Positions 22,072 to 34,009 are shown, counted from the first letter of the stretch. The stretch is 64,000 nucleotides of DNA from Casuarina equisetifolia (GCA_028551475.1 CM052360.1:25366682-25430681); one strand, 5' to 3'. Notes: generated from the letters alone by a model not told the origin. A program made the numbers and translations.

Positions 22072-23845
22072 ATGGAAGCTGAAGATTGCAATCTATGGCA
22101 CCACTTAATCTTTTGTGAAGAGTTGGCTAATGACAAGTATCAGACCGAAATAATTTGTTGGGTGTGCCTAGCATCTCTGTCTGGATGTCCTGCATTCAAA
22201 TGCTTGGAATGCGACTTTGTTCAACGTAAATCATGCACTCAGCAACCGGACTTGATAGAAATGGACATCAAACATGATATTAGCAAAAGATATCACTTGA
22301 TCTTAAGAGAAGAAATAGAGAAGAAATAGAGAACAAAGATATGGAGGAAGTAATTTGCTTGGGATGTGGAGAACTTGCAATTAGTCCCACCTATAGATGC
22401 TCCGTCCCCAAATGTACTTTCCATCTTCAAAAGTCATGCGATCAATTGCCTCATGCAATCCAGCACCTCGTACACCCAAACCATATCCTTCTTCTTCAAC
22501 TGCCATCATCACGGGTGTCTTGTGATCTTTGCGGGAAACATCGGAAAAAGGATCCCTTTCTTTATGGTTGTCGTCTTTGCAATTTCGACGTGGACATCAA
22601 ATGTCTTTCCCGTTGTAGAATCATTGACGATTGCTATCCACATGCTTTCATCATCAGTCGGAAGCCAAACAAGTTCACGTGTGAAGCATGTGGTAAAGAA
22701 AGCGAGGATATCATCAGCATGTGTAGGAATTGTCGCGTCTGGACTCACAGATGGTGTACCCAATTTCCACCTACAATTAGAATTATATTTCATCATCATT
22801 TATTAATTCGCACCTATTGTCTTCGTGGAGTTAAGAAGTTGGAGAAAGCAATTTGCAAATTATGCTGCAAGAAGTTGAACGTAGACTGTGGAGCTTATTA
22901 TTGTCAAGTATGCGATTAAATTGTTCATATGATGTGTGCAATATTTAACATGCACGAGTCAACTATTAATTCAATAGCCACTGAATACGGAGCATTTGGT
23001 TTATTTGGTTGAAGGATTGGATGTAGAGTAAGAAAAAACAGCTGCTGCTCATTTGAAGATTAAGCACTATAGTCATCGACAACATGAATTAGTTCTCAAC
23101 CATGAAGATCTTAGGAATGACAAGCGATGTGAGGCATGTATGCAATTTATTGTCTTTACCCCATTTTACAATTGTGCGGATTGCAACATTTTTGTCCACA
23201 AGAGATGTGCTAAACTTCCTGAAACCATTAGGCGACTGCCCTTTAACCAAAATCTACAGACGCTCACTTCGTTATCATCGACAACCAATTATTTGGGTGT
23301 TGTATGTGTAAGTGTTACCGTCATGGCCTTTTCTACACATCCGAGGGCAAAAACTATGACGTCCAGTGTTTTTTGATTCCGGAAACTATTAGTCACGAAA
23401 GCCACGATCATTTGCTCCATGTTCCTACAATATCAGATAGAGGGTTTGAGGACGGCGCTTAATGTGCTCGGATTGCAAGTTTTGTTTGTGTTTTAAATGT
23501 GCAATTCTTCCACTGGTAGCAAGATATACATATCATGCACATCTTTTAAATCTCACCTATAAAAATGCAGGTGATTTGGAAGAATGTTATTGTTTAATTT
23601 GTAAAGAAAAAAGAGATCCCATGAATTGGTTTTATTCTTGTAGAGATTGTAATTTTGTAGTTCATATCCAATGTATTATTGGTAGGCCCTTAAAAAGTGG
23701 AAGTCATGAGCATCCTGTAATACTTGTTGAAGAACTCGAGAACTCTCCTAAATGTCATTCATGTAAAAAAAGCATAAGAGATTATTTCTCTCTTGAATGT
23801 ACTCAATGTAAATTTTGTTTTCACTTTACATGTTATTATTCATAA
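22072..23845 (+). pseudogene. DC1-domain protein gene A, pseudogene
   Basis: Encodes pieces of the same protein as gene C: N-terminal fingers (LWHHLIFCEELANDKYQ, CWVCLASLSGCPAFKCLEC), middle fingers (CLGCGELAISPTYRCSVPKC, CDLCGKHRKKDPFLYGCRLC), and a C-terminal run to FHFTCYYS. Lesions: an 11-bp tandem duplication AAGAAATAGAG at 22310-22331 that shifts the frame; TAA (22917-22919) where the other copies have the Tyr of CDYIVHM; a small deletion near 22990; TAA at 23029-23031; a frameshift near 23270-23290; and loss of ~45 bp with another shift near 23440-23460, removing a Cys-x2-Cys pair. The final exon part (23462-23845) keeps the last two fingers, including the one gene C lacks. It is a recent-looking pseudogene unless transcripts show otherwise. 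Confidence 0.85.
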
Positions 23846-23849
23846 TTAT

Positions 23850-24500
23850 AATATAATGTAAGTTTCTCAAATTTTTGGTAACAAAAAATAGAATAGTTTC
23901 TTTTCTTCTAGCTAGTTAAAATGAATAATGTTTTGATGTGCTTTCTTATATGAGTTTGTTTTCATATGTAGTTCATTTTTGGTATTGGAAAAACTTTTAC
24001 GTCTCTCTAGCTTATATCTATTAATATTATTTTTTTTGGTTTAACATGTCAAAGACAAACTTATAAACTTTTTTTTTTCAAATTTCATTTTATAACTCTC
24101 AATACTACAGATATAACTCAATTGAGTTCTATTGGTTCTTGTAAATATTTTTTTTTTGAAAATGAACTAAAAAGTAAGGGGGTCTTTAATCTACAATATG
24201 TTTATCTTATTGAATTTTGAACTAATAAGTGCAATTATAAAATTAATTACCTTATTTACCATTAATAATACTAAATCAATGGATATTATAACATATGGAA
24301 TTTAGATAAACAAACATGCATTATTATCATGAGATTAGGAAGTATTTATCACAAACGGCAAGTATTTATAAGATATCACATTTCAAGAACAAAACTAATA
24401 ATAAAATTTTTAGAATAAAAAAGTTATTACAAAAAGGAAGAGAAGGTCATAGAGCTCGAAAACCTATGATTGGTTAGTAATTTTTTCTTGTATGCTATTA
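23850..24500. repeat. Shared DC1 3'-flank module, copy 2
   Basis: Follows gene A and aligns with 44740-45120 after gene B: TAGTTAAAATGAATAATGTT, a TTTTGGTATTGGAAAAACTT block, TTTAACATGTCAAAGACAAA and AATTTCATTTTATAACTCTC. It is probably the 3' UTR plus flanking DNA carried with each duplication. Confidence 0.55.
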
Positions 24501-25465
24501 CTTGCATTGTAATTATTTCTTGCATCTTTCCAATCAAACGATTCTTAATCATAGAACTTGGATGGAAACTACATTCTCTTTGTAGTCTTTAATTGCACTT
24601 CATTCCCATCAAAAGCATCTAGTTTGTCTTTATCCTCATATGAAATTAGATTAAGTAAGAAGATACTAAATAAATTGTTTCCATTTTTTCTCAAACTTAG
24701 GCCAATAAAATGTGCCTATTAAATTTCTAAAATTACAAAGGCTAGACTTGACAATGTGCAGCTTTGAAATATTGATTTACCTAATCCGACTTCAAAAACT
24801 CGCATTAATTCCTCATATCGAGAGTATTGTATATAATCATTAATTCAATCAAAAACTCGCATGAAAATTTTCCCAAACTTCCAAGCACCATTCTAGCCTA
24901 GAGGATAGGTAGAATCCTATAGAAATACATATGTATTTAAGAAAAAAAATTATAAATTACTAATTATAGAACACTATAAGGAAAAAATTAAAATCATATA
25001 GGAATTAATAAACATTGTGACACACAATGTTTATATGAACTAAGACGTAAAATTAGAAAAACTAACACATAGTGAAAGTCATTTACATTGCCCATTAAAT
25101 GTCGCTAAACCAAGCATTACGGTAACAAAACCGAGACAGATAAACTAAACTGCATTAATTGGTTCATATTAGAATAGTTTTATTGGTTATTCTATCAAAA
25201 GATACAATATATATATATATACATACATACATCAAGACTCATTGCTAAGGCAAATCTTAAATTAACACCTTTTACCGTTTGGTGTAGTCTGAAGGTACAA
25301 TAGCCCGTTGTCAGTTGATATCTGCATTGGATATGGATTTCTGGAGTTTGCATTGTGGTTTCGGTTTTTTAGACTGTTGATCCCAACGGCAGATAGTTAG
25401 CCACGTTCCCACTTCCTGGAAGTTTATTTACAGCCGAGTTACGTCTTTACCCCGCGGATCCAAGA
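24501..25465. other. Intergenic, no gene seen
   Basis: AT-rich, with a short TA/CATA microsatellite near 25208-25232. From about 25260 the sequence is GC-richer, possibly the leader of the copia relic that follows. Confidence 0.4.
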
Positions 25466-25680
25466 TGGTTACTGATTGTGCCATTCCTTCTTCTTCATTA
25501 ACCCACTCAATGACCGCTTTACCTCTCACATGCTAATGTTCCCCGTGCCCCTCTCGTCATCCACAAGCTCCCAAATGAGTCTAACTACAAAATCTAGAGT
25601 CAGCAAATGAAGAATGGGTTGAAAACCAAGAATAAGTTTGGCTTTGCTGATGGGTCCTTTCCAGCATTAGTGGGTTATTA
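25466..25680 (+). pseudogene. Ty1/copia gag N-terminal relic
   Basis: From ATG 25466 the reading drifts between frames but shows NPLNDRF, then LVIHKLPNESNYKI, a TAG in the place of a usual Trp, then SQQMKNGLKTKNKFGFADGS. This is the characteristic start of copia gag (the L-x-G-x-NY-x-x-W-S ... KNK-x-GF-x-DGS pattern). Similarity fades after about 25680. It is a different lineage and the opposite orientation from the copia element at 26240. An open frame continues to 25903 (98 codons in all from 25607), but the extension has no recognised match. Confidence 0.6.
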
Positions 25681-26044
25681 TTGTCTTAGAGGGAGTAAGT
25701 CTTACATTAGAATGAAGATTCAAGCATTTATATCTTATAGGGCGTGGGCTAACATCATATTACTGCTCATGAGTTTTAATAAGCCTGGTGCATTCTTACA
25801 TATAATTAGAATCCTTCCTTGTATTGCATTTTTGTTGTTGGGCCTTCTATGGGCCGTTGTTGGGCTAGTCAAACCCGAGTGTCTTTTTGGTAAATATAAA
25901 TAAAGAAGTAATCAGACATACCAAGCTAATAGAGTAAGCATGTGCAAAAAGAAATAAGGAAAAAGAATAAAAAGAAGAAAGAAAGAATAAAAAGGTGTGA
26001 AGAAGGCTGTTTATTCATTCTTCCTTGATTTACCAAAGACGCGA

Positions 26045-26110
26045 GAAGCTTGGCCTTCTATAACAGGTTTGTCACTCTTTCTCCCTCCCTCATTTTCACT
26101 TTTCTTCTCT
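26045..26110. repeat. Dispersed module X, copy 2 (partial)
   Basis: AGCTTGGCCTTCTATAACAG followed by TTTGTCACTCTTTCTCCCTC, matching 47180-47225 and more weakly 6890-6940. It precedes exon E copy 2 by about 100 bases. Confidence 0.5.
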
Positions 26111-26200
26111 CAATTACATGAAATATTGAGAACAAAAATACCTAGAATCGGACACAGCTAAAGGATGGGGGTGTGACCAAAAGCTAGCCAAATCCTTTTC

Positions 26201-26239
26201 ATGAGTGACATGTTTGGGTTAGGTAGTGGCGTTGCAAGC
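26201..26239 (+). pseudogene. Exon E, copy 2, left part
   Basis: ATG AGT GAC ... AGC, 13 codons (MSDMFGLGSGVAS), cut by the copia insertion. The frame continues exactly at 32043 once the element and one copy of the CAAGC duplication are set aside. Confidence 0.5.
26235..26239. repeat. Copia target-site duplication, left
   Basis: CAAGC, identical to 32038-32042. Confidence 0.93.
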
Positions 26240-26443
26240 TGTAAAAAAATAAAAACCTTGAGGGAGCAGAATGAATTTCTTTATTGCTGTGTTAATTTAC
26301 AAGTATGCTTGCATTACATATATAGGGAACAAGACCTAAACTAATAAGGAAAGCCAAAATATGTACAATAATTACAAGGATATTAAGCCTAAATTATGGG
26401 CTTAATATGGCAGCAAGTTTGGTGAGATAGCTGTGCATTAACA
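26240..26443 (-). repeat. Copia 3' LTR
   Basis: 204 bp. On the element strand it begins TGTTAATGCACAGC and ends TTTTTTTACA. It pairs with 31834-32037 with six transitions and no indels. Confidence 0.95.
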
Positions 26444-26453
26444 CTCCCCTTCA
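26444..26453 (-). other. Copia polypurine tract
   Basis: Directly inside the 3' LTR the element strand reads GAAGGGGAG, the expected plus-strand primer site. Confidence 0.8.
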
Positions 26454-29400
26454 AGCCGGAGATTTGAACAAGTCAAATACTCCGCGCTTGGAAAGAAGGT
26501 GCCAATGCTGTTTACTGCAAAGTGCCTTTGTCAATAAATCTGCAGGTTGTTCTTTTGTGGAAATATGTCTTGTAGTGATGATTCCTTGTTGAAGCTTTTC
26601 TCGGACATAATGGCATTCGACTTCAATGTGCTTAGTACGCTCATGGAAAATGGGATTAGCTGCGATCTTCTCCGCAGCTTCATTGTCACAATGTAGTAGT
26701 GCAGGACGCTTCATGCAAAAACCAAAATCCTTACGTAGTCCAATGATCCAAACTATTTCACAAGTGGTGACCTGCATGGCTCGATATTCTGCTTCTGCAG
26801 AAGATAATGAGACAGTTGATTGTTTCTTAGACCGCCATGATATCAGAGAATTGCCCAACATAATACAAAATCCGGTGGTGGATCGTCTTGTCATAGGACA
26901 TGTGCTGTAGTCAGAGTCACAATAAGCACGCAGCTCAAATTGAGATGAGGATGGAAACATAAGACCAAGCCCTGGGTAACTCTTGAGGTATCTAATGACT
27001 TTTAAAGCAGCCTCCATGTGGGACTATTTCGGATCATGCATAAATTGACTAAGAAGCTGGACTGGGAAAGTAATATCAGGTCTGGTAAGTGTCAGGTAAA
27101 TTAGTCTGCCAACAAGTCGCTGATATACTAATGGATCAGCAAGAGGTGGATCGTCTAACTTTTCTTCAGAACTCGTATCATACTCAATGCTTGTGAATTT
27201 CTTGTTTTGTTCCATAGGAATCAAGGATGGCTTGGATCCAGCAAGGCCTGCTTTAGAAATTAATTATAGTGCGTATTTTCGTTGACTCAATGCTATGCCA
27301 TCTGGAGATCGAGCAATTTCAAGACCTAAGAAAAATTTGGATGGACTAAGGTCTTTCATTAAGAAAGTAACATGCAGATATTGCTTGAGATCTGAGATTG
27401 CCTTTTGACTATTTCCTGTAATCAAGATGTCGTCAACATAAATAAGTAAGGCTACAAAGGAAGTACCTCTCATTTTGGTGAACAAGGAGTAGTCATGGTA
27501 GAATTGTGTGAAATCATGGGCAAGTAAGGCTTTAGTAAATTTTGCATTCCATTGCCTATAAGCTTGCTTCAACCCATAGAGAGATTTTCGCAATCTACAA
27601 ACAAGAGACTCCCCCTGATTGCGAAATCTGGGGGGAAGCTGGATATAAACTTCCTCAGAGAGATCACCATGAAGAAAGGTGTTTTGGACATCCATCTGAT
27701 AAAGCGGCCAATGATGAACAACAACAATAGTAAGAATGAGACGGACAGTGACATGCTTCGCTGTAGGAGAGAAGGTGTCCTAAAAGTTAATCCTTTCACG
27801 CTGACTAAAACCTTTAGCGACTAGGCAAACTTTGTAACGATCAATGGAACCATTGGCATGGTACTTGATCTTGTAAACCCATTTACATCCAATAGGACGT
27901 CAACCAGGAGGCAAAGGAACCACATCCCAAGTATGGTTTGCCTCAAGGACAGCAAGCTCAGCATCCATGGCAGCAACCCAATGAGGGTTAGTAACAGCTT
28001 CATGGTAGTAGTAAGGTTCTTGGGTGGCAGAGATGGAGGCAATAAAGTGTTGATAAGGAGGGTGACAATTGTGGAGGGAAACATAGTTGGAGATGAGATA
28101 TAAAGAGGTGCATGAAAAGGTAGGTAGGGTAAGACATAGATAGTTCGAGGTCCAAATGGGAGGGTGGGTAGAGCGGGTAGAGCGGCGAAGAGAAGGCTCA
28201 GAAAGAACAAGGGGTAGGGAAATATGAGGGTCGATAACGGGGATGGTGGAGGAATGAGGGGTAGAGTCAGGAGGTAATGATTCAGGAGGGGTGGAGTCAG
28301 TAGGGAGTGACTCGGGAGGGGTAACTAGAGGAGAGTGACAATCGAGAAAATCAGGTAGGTCAATGGGTAAGGAGGATGAGGTATAAGTATCGGGATAGGA
28401 AAGAACTGGAGGCATCGGGGCCGACAAGCTGTCGGTAGTGGGCAAAGAAGCAGAAGAACAAGAAGAAAAAGAGAATGGGAAGACCGTTTCCTGAAAAATA
28501 ACATCACGACTAACAAAGAAATGGCGAGTAGCAAGATCATATAAACGGTAACCCTTCTGAGAGGAGAGGTAACCCATGAAAATGCAAGGAGTGGCACGAG
28601 GGCTAAATTTGTCACGAACACCTAATGTGGTAGCCTAACAACGGCAACCAAAAACACGAAGATGATCAAGGATAGGAGGTTTGTCAAAAAGTTTTTCAAA
28701 AGGGCTAAGACCATGAAGAGAGAAAGAAGGAAGACGTTGATAAGGTAAGTGGCAGTGAGGAGGCATTCGCCCCAAAAAGAAGAAGGGATATGAGCTTGAA
28801 ACATCAAGGCTCGAGCAACATCTAATAGATGTCGATGTTTGCGTTCAACAACTCCATTTTGCTGGGGAGTGTGGACACAAGAGGATTCATGCAAGATGCC
28901 AAGGTGAGAGAGGAAAGAGCGACATTCAGAGGAGAAAAATTTGGCACCGTTGTCAGAACGAATGCGTCGGACAAGAGAGCCAAATTAGGTTTGGACAAGT
29001 GAGATAAAGTATTGAATTTTGAAAAAAACTTGACTTTTAAATTTAAGAAGAAATGTCCAAGTAGCACGAGAAAAATCGTCCACAATGATAAGAAAGTATC
29101 TAGCACCATCGTGGGTAGGAGTTCGATAAGAACCCCAAACATCCATATGTACCAACTCGAAAATGGAACGAGTGGTACTATGACGGGTGGGGAAAGGTTG
29201 GCGTGTTTGTTTGGCGAGGGGACACACAGTGCAGGTGAAAGAAGGAGGATAAGTAATGGAGCGACCAGAAGAAGTAAGAGTTTTCAAAGAAGAATGACCC
29301 AATCGTTTATGTAAAAGCTCATAAGAAATATTATTGCTAAAAATGAAATTACAACCTGAGGGCTGAGTTGGAGTACAAAAATGAGTTTGAATGGAAGCTA

Positions 29401-31090
29401 AATAATCAGAAAAGACAGAATGGAAATGAATAAGAAAATCAAAACAAAGATAGTAGAGCCCATGGTCAGCCTTGTTGAGCCCAATCAGAGCCCCAGTCGT
29501 ACGGTCCTGAAAAACACAGAATTGGTTGAAGAAAAGAGCCACACAATTATTGTCATTGGTTAGTTTTTGAATAGAAAGCAAATTATGCTGGAAACGAGGA
29601 GCATAGAGAACATTATTGAGGTGAAGTTTAGGACAAGGGTAATAATGGCCAATGTGGGTGACAAGACTAAGTGTTTTATCAGGTAATGTGATGTTAATAG
29701 GTGTAACACATGGAGAAACGGAATCAAGAACATGGAAGTTGCATGTAATGTGGTCAGTCGCCCCTAAGTCGATAATCCAAGAAGATGAAATGGGTGAACA
29801 AGAAAAAGTCATACCTGTAAATGGATCAGAGGGACCCAGTTGATTGATAAGGGTGAGGAGCTTGTGTTGTTGATCCTCGGTCAGTTGGAGCCCAGTGGAC
29901 CCACCAAAGGCACTACCGAAGCTAGGAGGCGGGTGGCCCAAAATGCTAGCACTCAGAGTTGGTGGGTGGTGTGGTAGACCAAAAGCAGGCCCACTAGAGG
30001 AGACCAAGTGAGGCGATGAGGGGGGTCTATAGCCAATAGGATCATTGCCCCCAGTAGAAGGCCCAAGAGCAAAGGCAGCATGGGCTAGAGGTCCAGTAGA
30101 TGTGGACTTGCGGCGAGACCCACTGCGAGGCTTGGGCCGACCACCTGTTGGGAAACCCACAAGGAGATAGCAACTGTCCCGGAGGTAATCAGGCCTATCG
30201 CAATGGGTGCAAAAAGGCCTAGAAGGAGAGGCTTGAGCTAGTGGTGTGGACCCACCTGGCCCAACATGCTGGGCCGGCCCAGCCAGGGAGGGCCAACTTG
30301 TGCGCAAGGGGATAGTGCTCGACCCAGAATGAGGGTTGGAGCGCTGCGTCTGAAAAGCGGCGGCGTCACCACCAAGAAAGGGACGGTTGTCAGCAGCAGC
30401 GCATTGAAGTAGGTCTTGTTTCGCTAGCGAATAAAGCTTCTCCACAGTCAGAAGCTCGTCATGAGACAAAACAGATGAGCGAAGGGTGGAGAACTCTTCC
30501 GGTAGAGCTAATAATAGCTTCAAGAAGCGATCTTCCTCCTCACGACGGTGAAATAGCTTGCTGGTTTCACAAGTGCCACCACAACAATAACGAAGTGGGG
30601 GCTGTTAGGCATCCAAAGCACCCCAAAGCTCCTTCAAACGGAGGTAGAAGGAGGTAAGCTCAGCACTAGAGGCACCGGGAGGCAGGCGGAGGTCGCCGAT
30701 GGCCTGTTTCAAGGAGAATTTTTTAGTCTCGCTAATCCAGTCGAAACTATCCCAGAGTAGTTGCCAGACCTCGTCGATGGTGGGAGCAGTGGAGACCATA
30801 GTCTCGAGTGAGGAATCAACAGAGTGGGTTAACCAAGTCTTCACAGCTGCATGACATTGGTCCCAACGAGCAGTAGCGTCACCATCGCTAGTGGGGCGTG
30901 GGAGCTTGCCAATCAGAAAACCCATCTTATTTCGAGTAAGGAACACGGTTTGGATTTGCTTGCTCCAAACATGCCAGTTGGCCTCGCCGGTAAGCTTCTA
31001 GGACACGATGCATACCGGTTGAAGATCGGCAGCAGTAAGATGGTATGGGTCGTGGAGAGGAGAGATAGTGGAGCTAGTGGTAGTGGCCAT
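26451..31090 (-). pseudogene. Copia Gag-Pol polyprotein, multiply broken
   Basis: Start ATG at 31088-31090. In-frame stops lie at 30998, 30605, 28985, 28635, 27900, 27780, 27264 and 27024 (left ends), plus a one-base loss near 28730. Gag (about 31090-30150) includes a zinc knuckle CTHCDRPDYLRDSC in which the usual His is Tyr. The protease motif reads WIIDLGATDH near 29770, with Leu for the active Ser/Thr. Integrase shows LLHKRLGHSS, CTVCPLAKQ, the core aspartates (HMDVWGS, RSDNGAKF) and the Glu in NGVVERKHR. The reverse transcriptase shows MDVQNTFLHGDL, SLYGLKQA and LLIYVDDILITG. RNase H shows YCDSDYS, SLSSAEAEYRAM and LLHCDNEAA, ending at 26451. It would make proteins for particle assembly, cDNA synthesis and integration, but cannot as it stands. 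Confidence 0.94.
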
Positions 31091-31833
31091 GAGGGAGGTG
31101 AACAACTAGGATGGCGGCTAGGGTTTCAAAATTAAGTAATTAAGGTGGAGGGAAAATTTGGTAAGTGAGGAAAGGTGAGTGCAGCTAGGGTTACAAGGAA
31201 AGGAAGAAGAGAAAAAGTGGCTAGGGTTTACGGGAAAAGAAGGGAAAAAGCGGCTAGGGTGTATGAGAAAAGGTAAAAAATTGAGGAATGGGAAAGAGGA
31301 GTTCGGAAAGGATGGATGAAGTCAACCGAAAAAAAGGGAGAAAGATAAAAAAGCAAAGTGGAAAGATGGAAAGGAGAAGTGGGGAAAAGAGAATAAAGTG
31401 TGAAAAGTGAAAAAGGATATTGGGAAACGGGAATGAGAAAGAGAATAAAGTAAAAAGGTGAAGAAGGTACGTGGAGAAGAAGAAAGAAAAGACAAAACAA
31501 TGTGAAAGAGAATAACGTGAAAAGGTGAAAAAGGTCGTCGGAGAAGAAGAAAGAAAAGACAAAAACAATGTGAAAGAGAATAACGTGAAAAGGTGAAAAA
31601 GGTATTCGGAGAAGAAGAAAGAAAAGACAGAACAAATGGATGATTGTGTTGGAAAACGGAAAAGAAAACAAGACAAAAGAAAAGGGAAAAGTGGAATGGG
31701 AGAAAAGGACACACCAAAACGAAGACGGAAGTGGAAAAAAAAAACAACCAGCAAAAGGCTCACGACTCGAGGGAAAAACTTGGAAGGAAAGGAAATTACG
31801 GCGGAAGCTAGGATCGTATGGCGATTGATACCA
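31091..31833 (-). promoter_or_regulatory. Copia untranslated leader with tandem repeats
   Basis: Long purine-rich (plus strand) leader between the primer-binding site and gag. Near-exact tandem units of 67-68 bp start at 31473, 31540 and 31608 (GGAGAAGAAGAAAGAAAAGA each time), with decayed units before them. Closer to gag, AAACCCTAGCC-type telo-box words occur on the element strand at about 31115, 31220 and, less exactly, 31185 and 31250. Confidence 0.7.
31822..31833 (-). other. Copia primer-binding site
   Basis: The element strand reads TGGTATCAATCG directly after the 5' LTR. The first eight bases match the complement of the initiator tRNA-Met 3' end; the ninth usually is G. Confidence 0.85.
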
Positions 31834-32037
31834 TGTAAAAAAATAAAAACCTCGAGGGAGCAGAATGAATTTCTTTATTGCTGTGTTAATTTACAAGTAT
31901 GCTTGCATTACATATATAGGGAGCAAGACCTAAACTAATAAGGAAAGTCAAAATATATACAATAATTACAAGGATATTAAGCCTAAATTGTGGGCTTAAT
32001 ATGGCAGCAAGTTTGGTGAGATAGCTGTGCGTTAACA
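31834..32037 (-). repeat. Copia 5' LTR
   Basis: 204 bp partner of 26240-26443; promoter and polyadenylation sequence of the element. Confidence 0.95.
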
Positions 32038-32042
32038 CAAGC
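32038..32042. repeat. Copia target-site duplication, right
   Basis: CAAGC, identical to 26235-26239. Confidence 0.93.
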
Positions 32043-32135
32043 ATGTTGATTGATATAATTATTTTTAGGCTGTTCAAGATCCCATTGGACCAACTCCTAC
32101 ATTCCACTGTTGAGAAAACTCATTTTCCTAACTAA
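32043..32135 (+). pseudogene. Exon E, copy 2, right part
   Basis: Thirty codons then TAA (32133-32135), in frame with 26201-26239: MLIDIIIFRLFKIPLDQLLH and a tail ending HFPN. It is longer than copy 1, which stops right after IPLE. Apart from the copia insertion this copy has no lesion, so it may have been a functional exon before insertion. Confidence 0.5.
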
Positions 32136-34009
32136 ACTGTTTCCATTTTTTTCTTTTCGGAAGGGTAGACATGATTGTACGAGGTATCAAGGAGAGAAGA
32201 TAAGTTTCTTGTATTGAATCAATCTTTCATGTGTAAAACTAGTCATGATTGTAGAGTAATTGCTCGTGACTTTTTTTTTTGTTTTTTTTTTTGGCTTATT
32301 GGCAATGTTCCTAAATTCCGCGGCTAGCTACAGTGTTGTCGAGAAACAATTGTTTGATATAAGCAACCTAAGCCGTTGTATATCTTATGGGCTTGTTATT
32401 GGGCCTTCTATTTGGGCCATTGTGTTTCTGTGCTCTACGGTATATTCTTCAACGCTTCCTTTAAAGCCTATTATTTACATAAATCAAATATATTGAATTT
32501 GCTTACAAAATAATTATGTAGTTTACTACACAAGGCCATATTTAATAAACCTGCCAATTGTTTTCATGTTGGGATGTTTGCATTATGCTTGATTTTGCTA
32601 CTGCATCTATGTAATTAGATGATGGTTAACTCAATATATTTTTGTCTTCCATAAAAAAGTATAGTTTTTTTTTTCATAAAAAAAGTATGATTAGTTATGA
32701 TGTGTGCAATTGCCTTTCATCTTGTTTGATCAACACGACCCTTCCCTAACCTATACTAAGGGAGTGGTCAAATAAAGGTTTTTCTCTTGATGGGCTGAAG
32801 CTATTAAGCACAAACTTATCATTAAGGTAAACATACCTATTTAGATCAACTTGTAAATTTGGAAACAAATAAGGCCCTTTATCCTAAAGATATGGTACAT
32901 GCATACTTTTATGTAGTTGCAAACTACTTGAAACTTCCATTTTCTCACTATAGAAAAATGAATTGATATAAAAAATTTATATTTATACTTAAGCATCCCA
33001 ATCATGAGTAGTCATATGAACTTCTTATTGGATTTTTTCATAAATCTAATTTACCTATGAACTACTAAGTTACATGACTATCCACCCAAATCAAACTTTC
33101 CCCTTTCTTATTTGTTTTTCCTAATTTTGATTCATGAAATCACTTAAACACAATTATTCATAGGAACAAACAAATGTCTTTTCATCTTGTTTTATCCCCC
33201 TACCCTCCCCCAACCTATACAAGGGGAATGGTCAAACAAAGGCTTTAGATATTTAGCACAAAATGGTTATATATCTAGATCATCTACTTAAATTTTCTCA
33301 ATTATACCTCACTAGATTATCTAGTAGTGGCATATAAATTCATGAAAAAATCGTAAATCTATGCTCTCACCATGCAAAAAGTAAGTTCTTGCAATCCAAT
33401 TTAAACAAAAAGAACTTATATTTCTATATGTTTATTCTTCTTCTGTAATGAATTATCAGAAGTATTGATAGAAAAAATGAAAATGATTTATAGATCTAAA
33501 TCATCTACTTAGATTTTCCTTAGTTATATCACACTAGATTATCCAAGAATGATGTATAAATTCATGTTAAAATTGTAAATCTATGCTCTCACCATGCAAA
33601 AAACACTTGTTATTGTAATCCAATTTAAACAAAAAGAACTTATGTTTCTTTCTGATTACTTTTCTCCTATGATGAATTATTAAAAGTATTAGCACCAATT
33701 CTCTATCAACATTGCGTTGGGCTTTTTCCTTTTCTTTTTTTAACTTTGGGCTTTTTTCATTTTTTTTTTAACTTTTTACAATTTGAACGGATGCCTGTTT
33801 CCCTCTCATCGTTTCTTCAATATACAGCGATTCTTCAGGACCGGTCCTAGGCCCCTCTTTGGGCCGTGTTGTGCCAGGCCACACTCGCTGCCTCGACAGG
33901 CTCCGCGGAGGTTTCGTAGTCTCTTTCAATAAATAATGTTAAAGAGATTAAGTAACTGATTTATGCAAAGCGTTGAGAAGGGACATTAAATATATATATA
34001 TAAACAGTT
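32136..34009. other. Intergenic, no gene seen
   Basis: AT-rich. A 30-bp block with TTGGGCCTTCTATTTGGGCC (32394-32424) resembles 25838-25868. Two loosely repeated ~300-bp stretches (about 33200-33440 and 33480-33680) share CTATGCTCTCACCATGCAAA and AACAAAAAGAACTTAT. No supported gene. Confidence 0.4.

Larger units (their letters stand above)
26240..32037 (-). mobile_element. Complete Ty1/copia retrotransposon, inactivated
   Basis: 5.8 kb on the minus strand with 204-bp LTRs (26240-26443 and 31834-32037), TG...CA ends and a perfect 5-bp duplication, CAAGC. The LTRs differ at 6 positions, all transitions. The domain order is gag, protease, integrase, reverse transcriptase, RNase H (copia order). 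The polyprotein frame carries eight in-frame stops and one frameshift, and the protease and gag zinc knuckle have lost key residues. Short LTRs suggest an Ale/Retrofit-like clade, not tested. It lies inside exon E copy 2. Confidence 0.95.

Noticed and set aside
25428..25532. A 34-codon open minus-strand frame with a splice-like AG before it, reading as a plausible terminal exon
   Set aside because: The plus strand of the same stretch encodes the start of a copia gag relic continuing to 25680, which explains the region better.
25681..25903. Open continuation of the copia gag relic with a membrane-like stretch
   Set aside because: No similarity to known proteins was apparent and part of it is the TTGGGCC-rich repeated word; treated as chance.
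31228..31763. Overlapping minus-strand frames of 140-170 codons rich in Phe, Ser and Leu
   Set aside because: They are pyrimidine-rich readings of the copia leader repeats, with several frames open at once and no domain.
32260..32496. 78-codon hydrophobic frame downstream of the copia element
   Set aside because: It begins at a non-ATG codon in a poly(T) run, has no recognised match, and part of it (32394-32424) is a non-coding word shared with 25838-25868.
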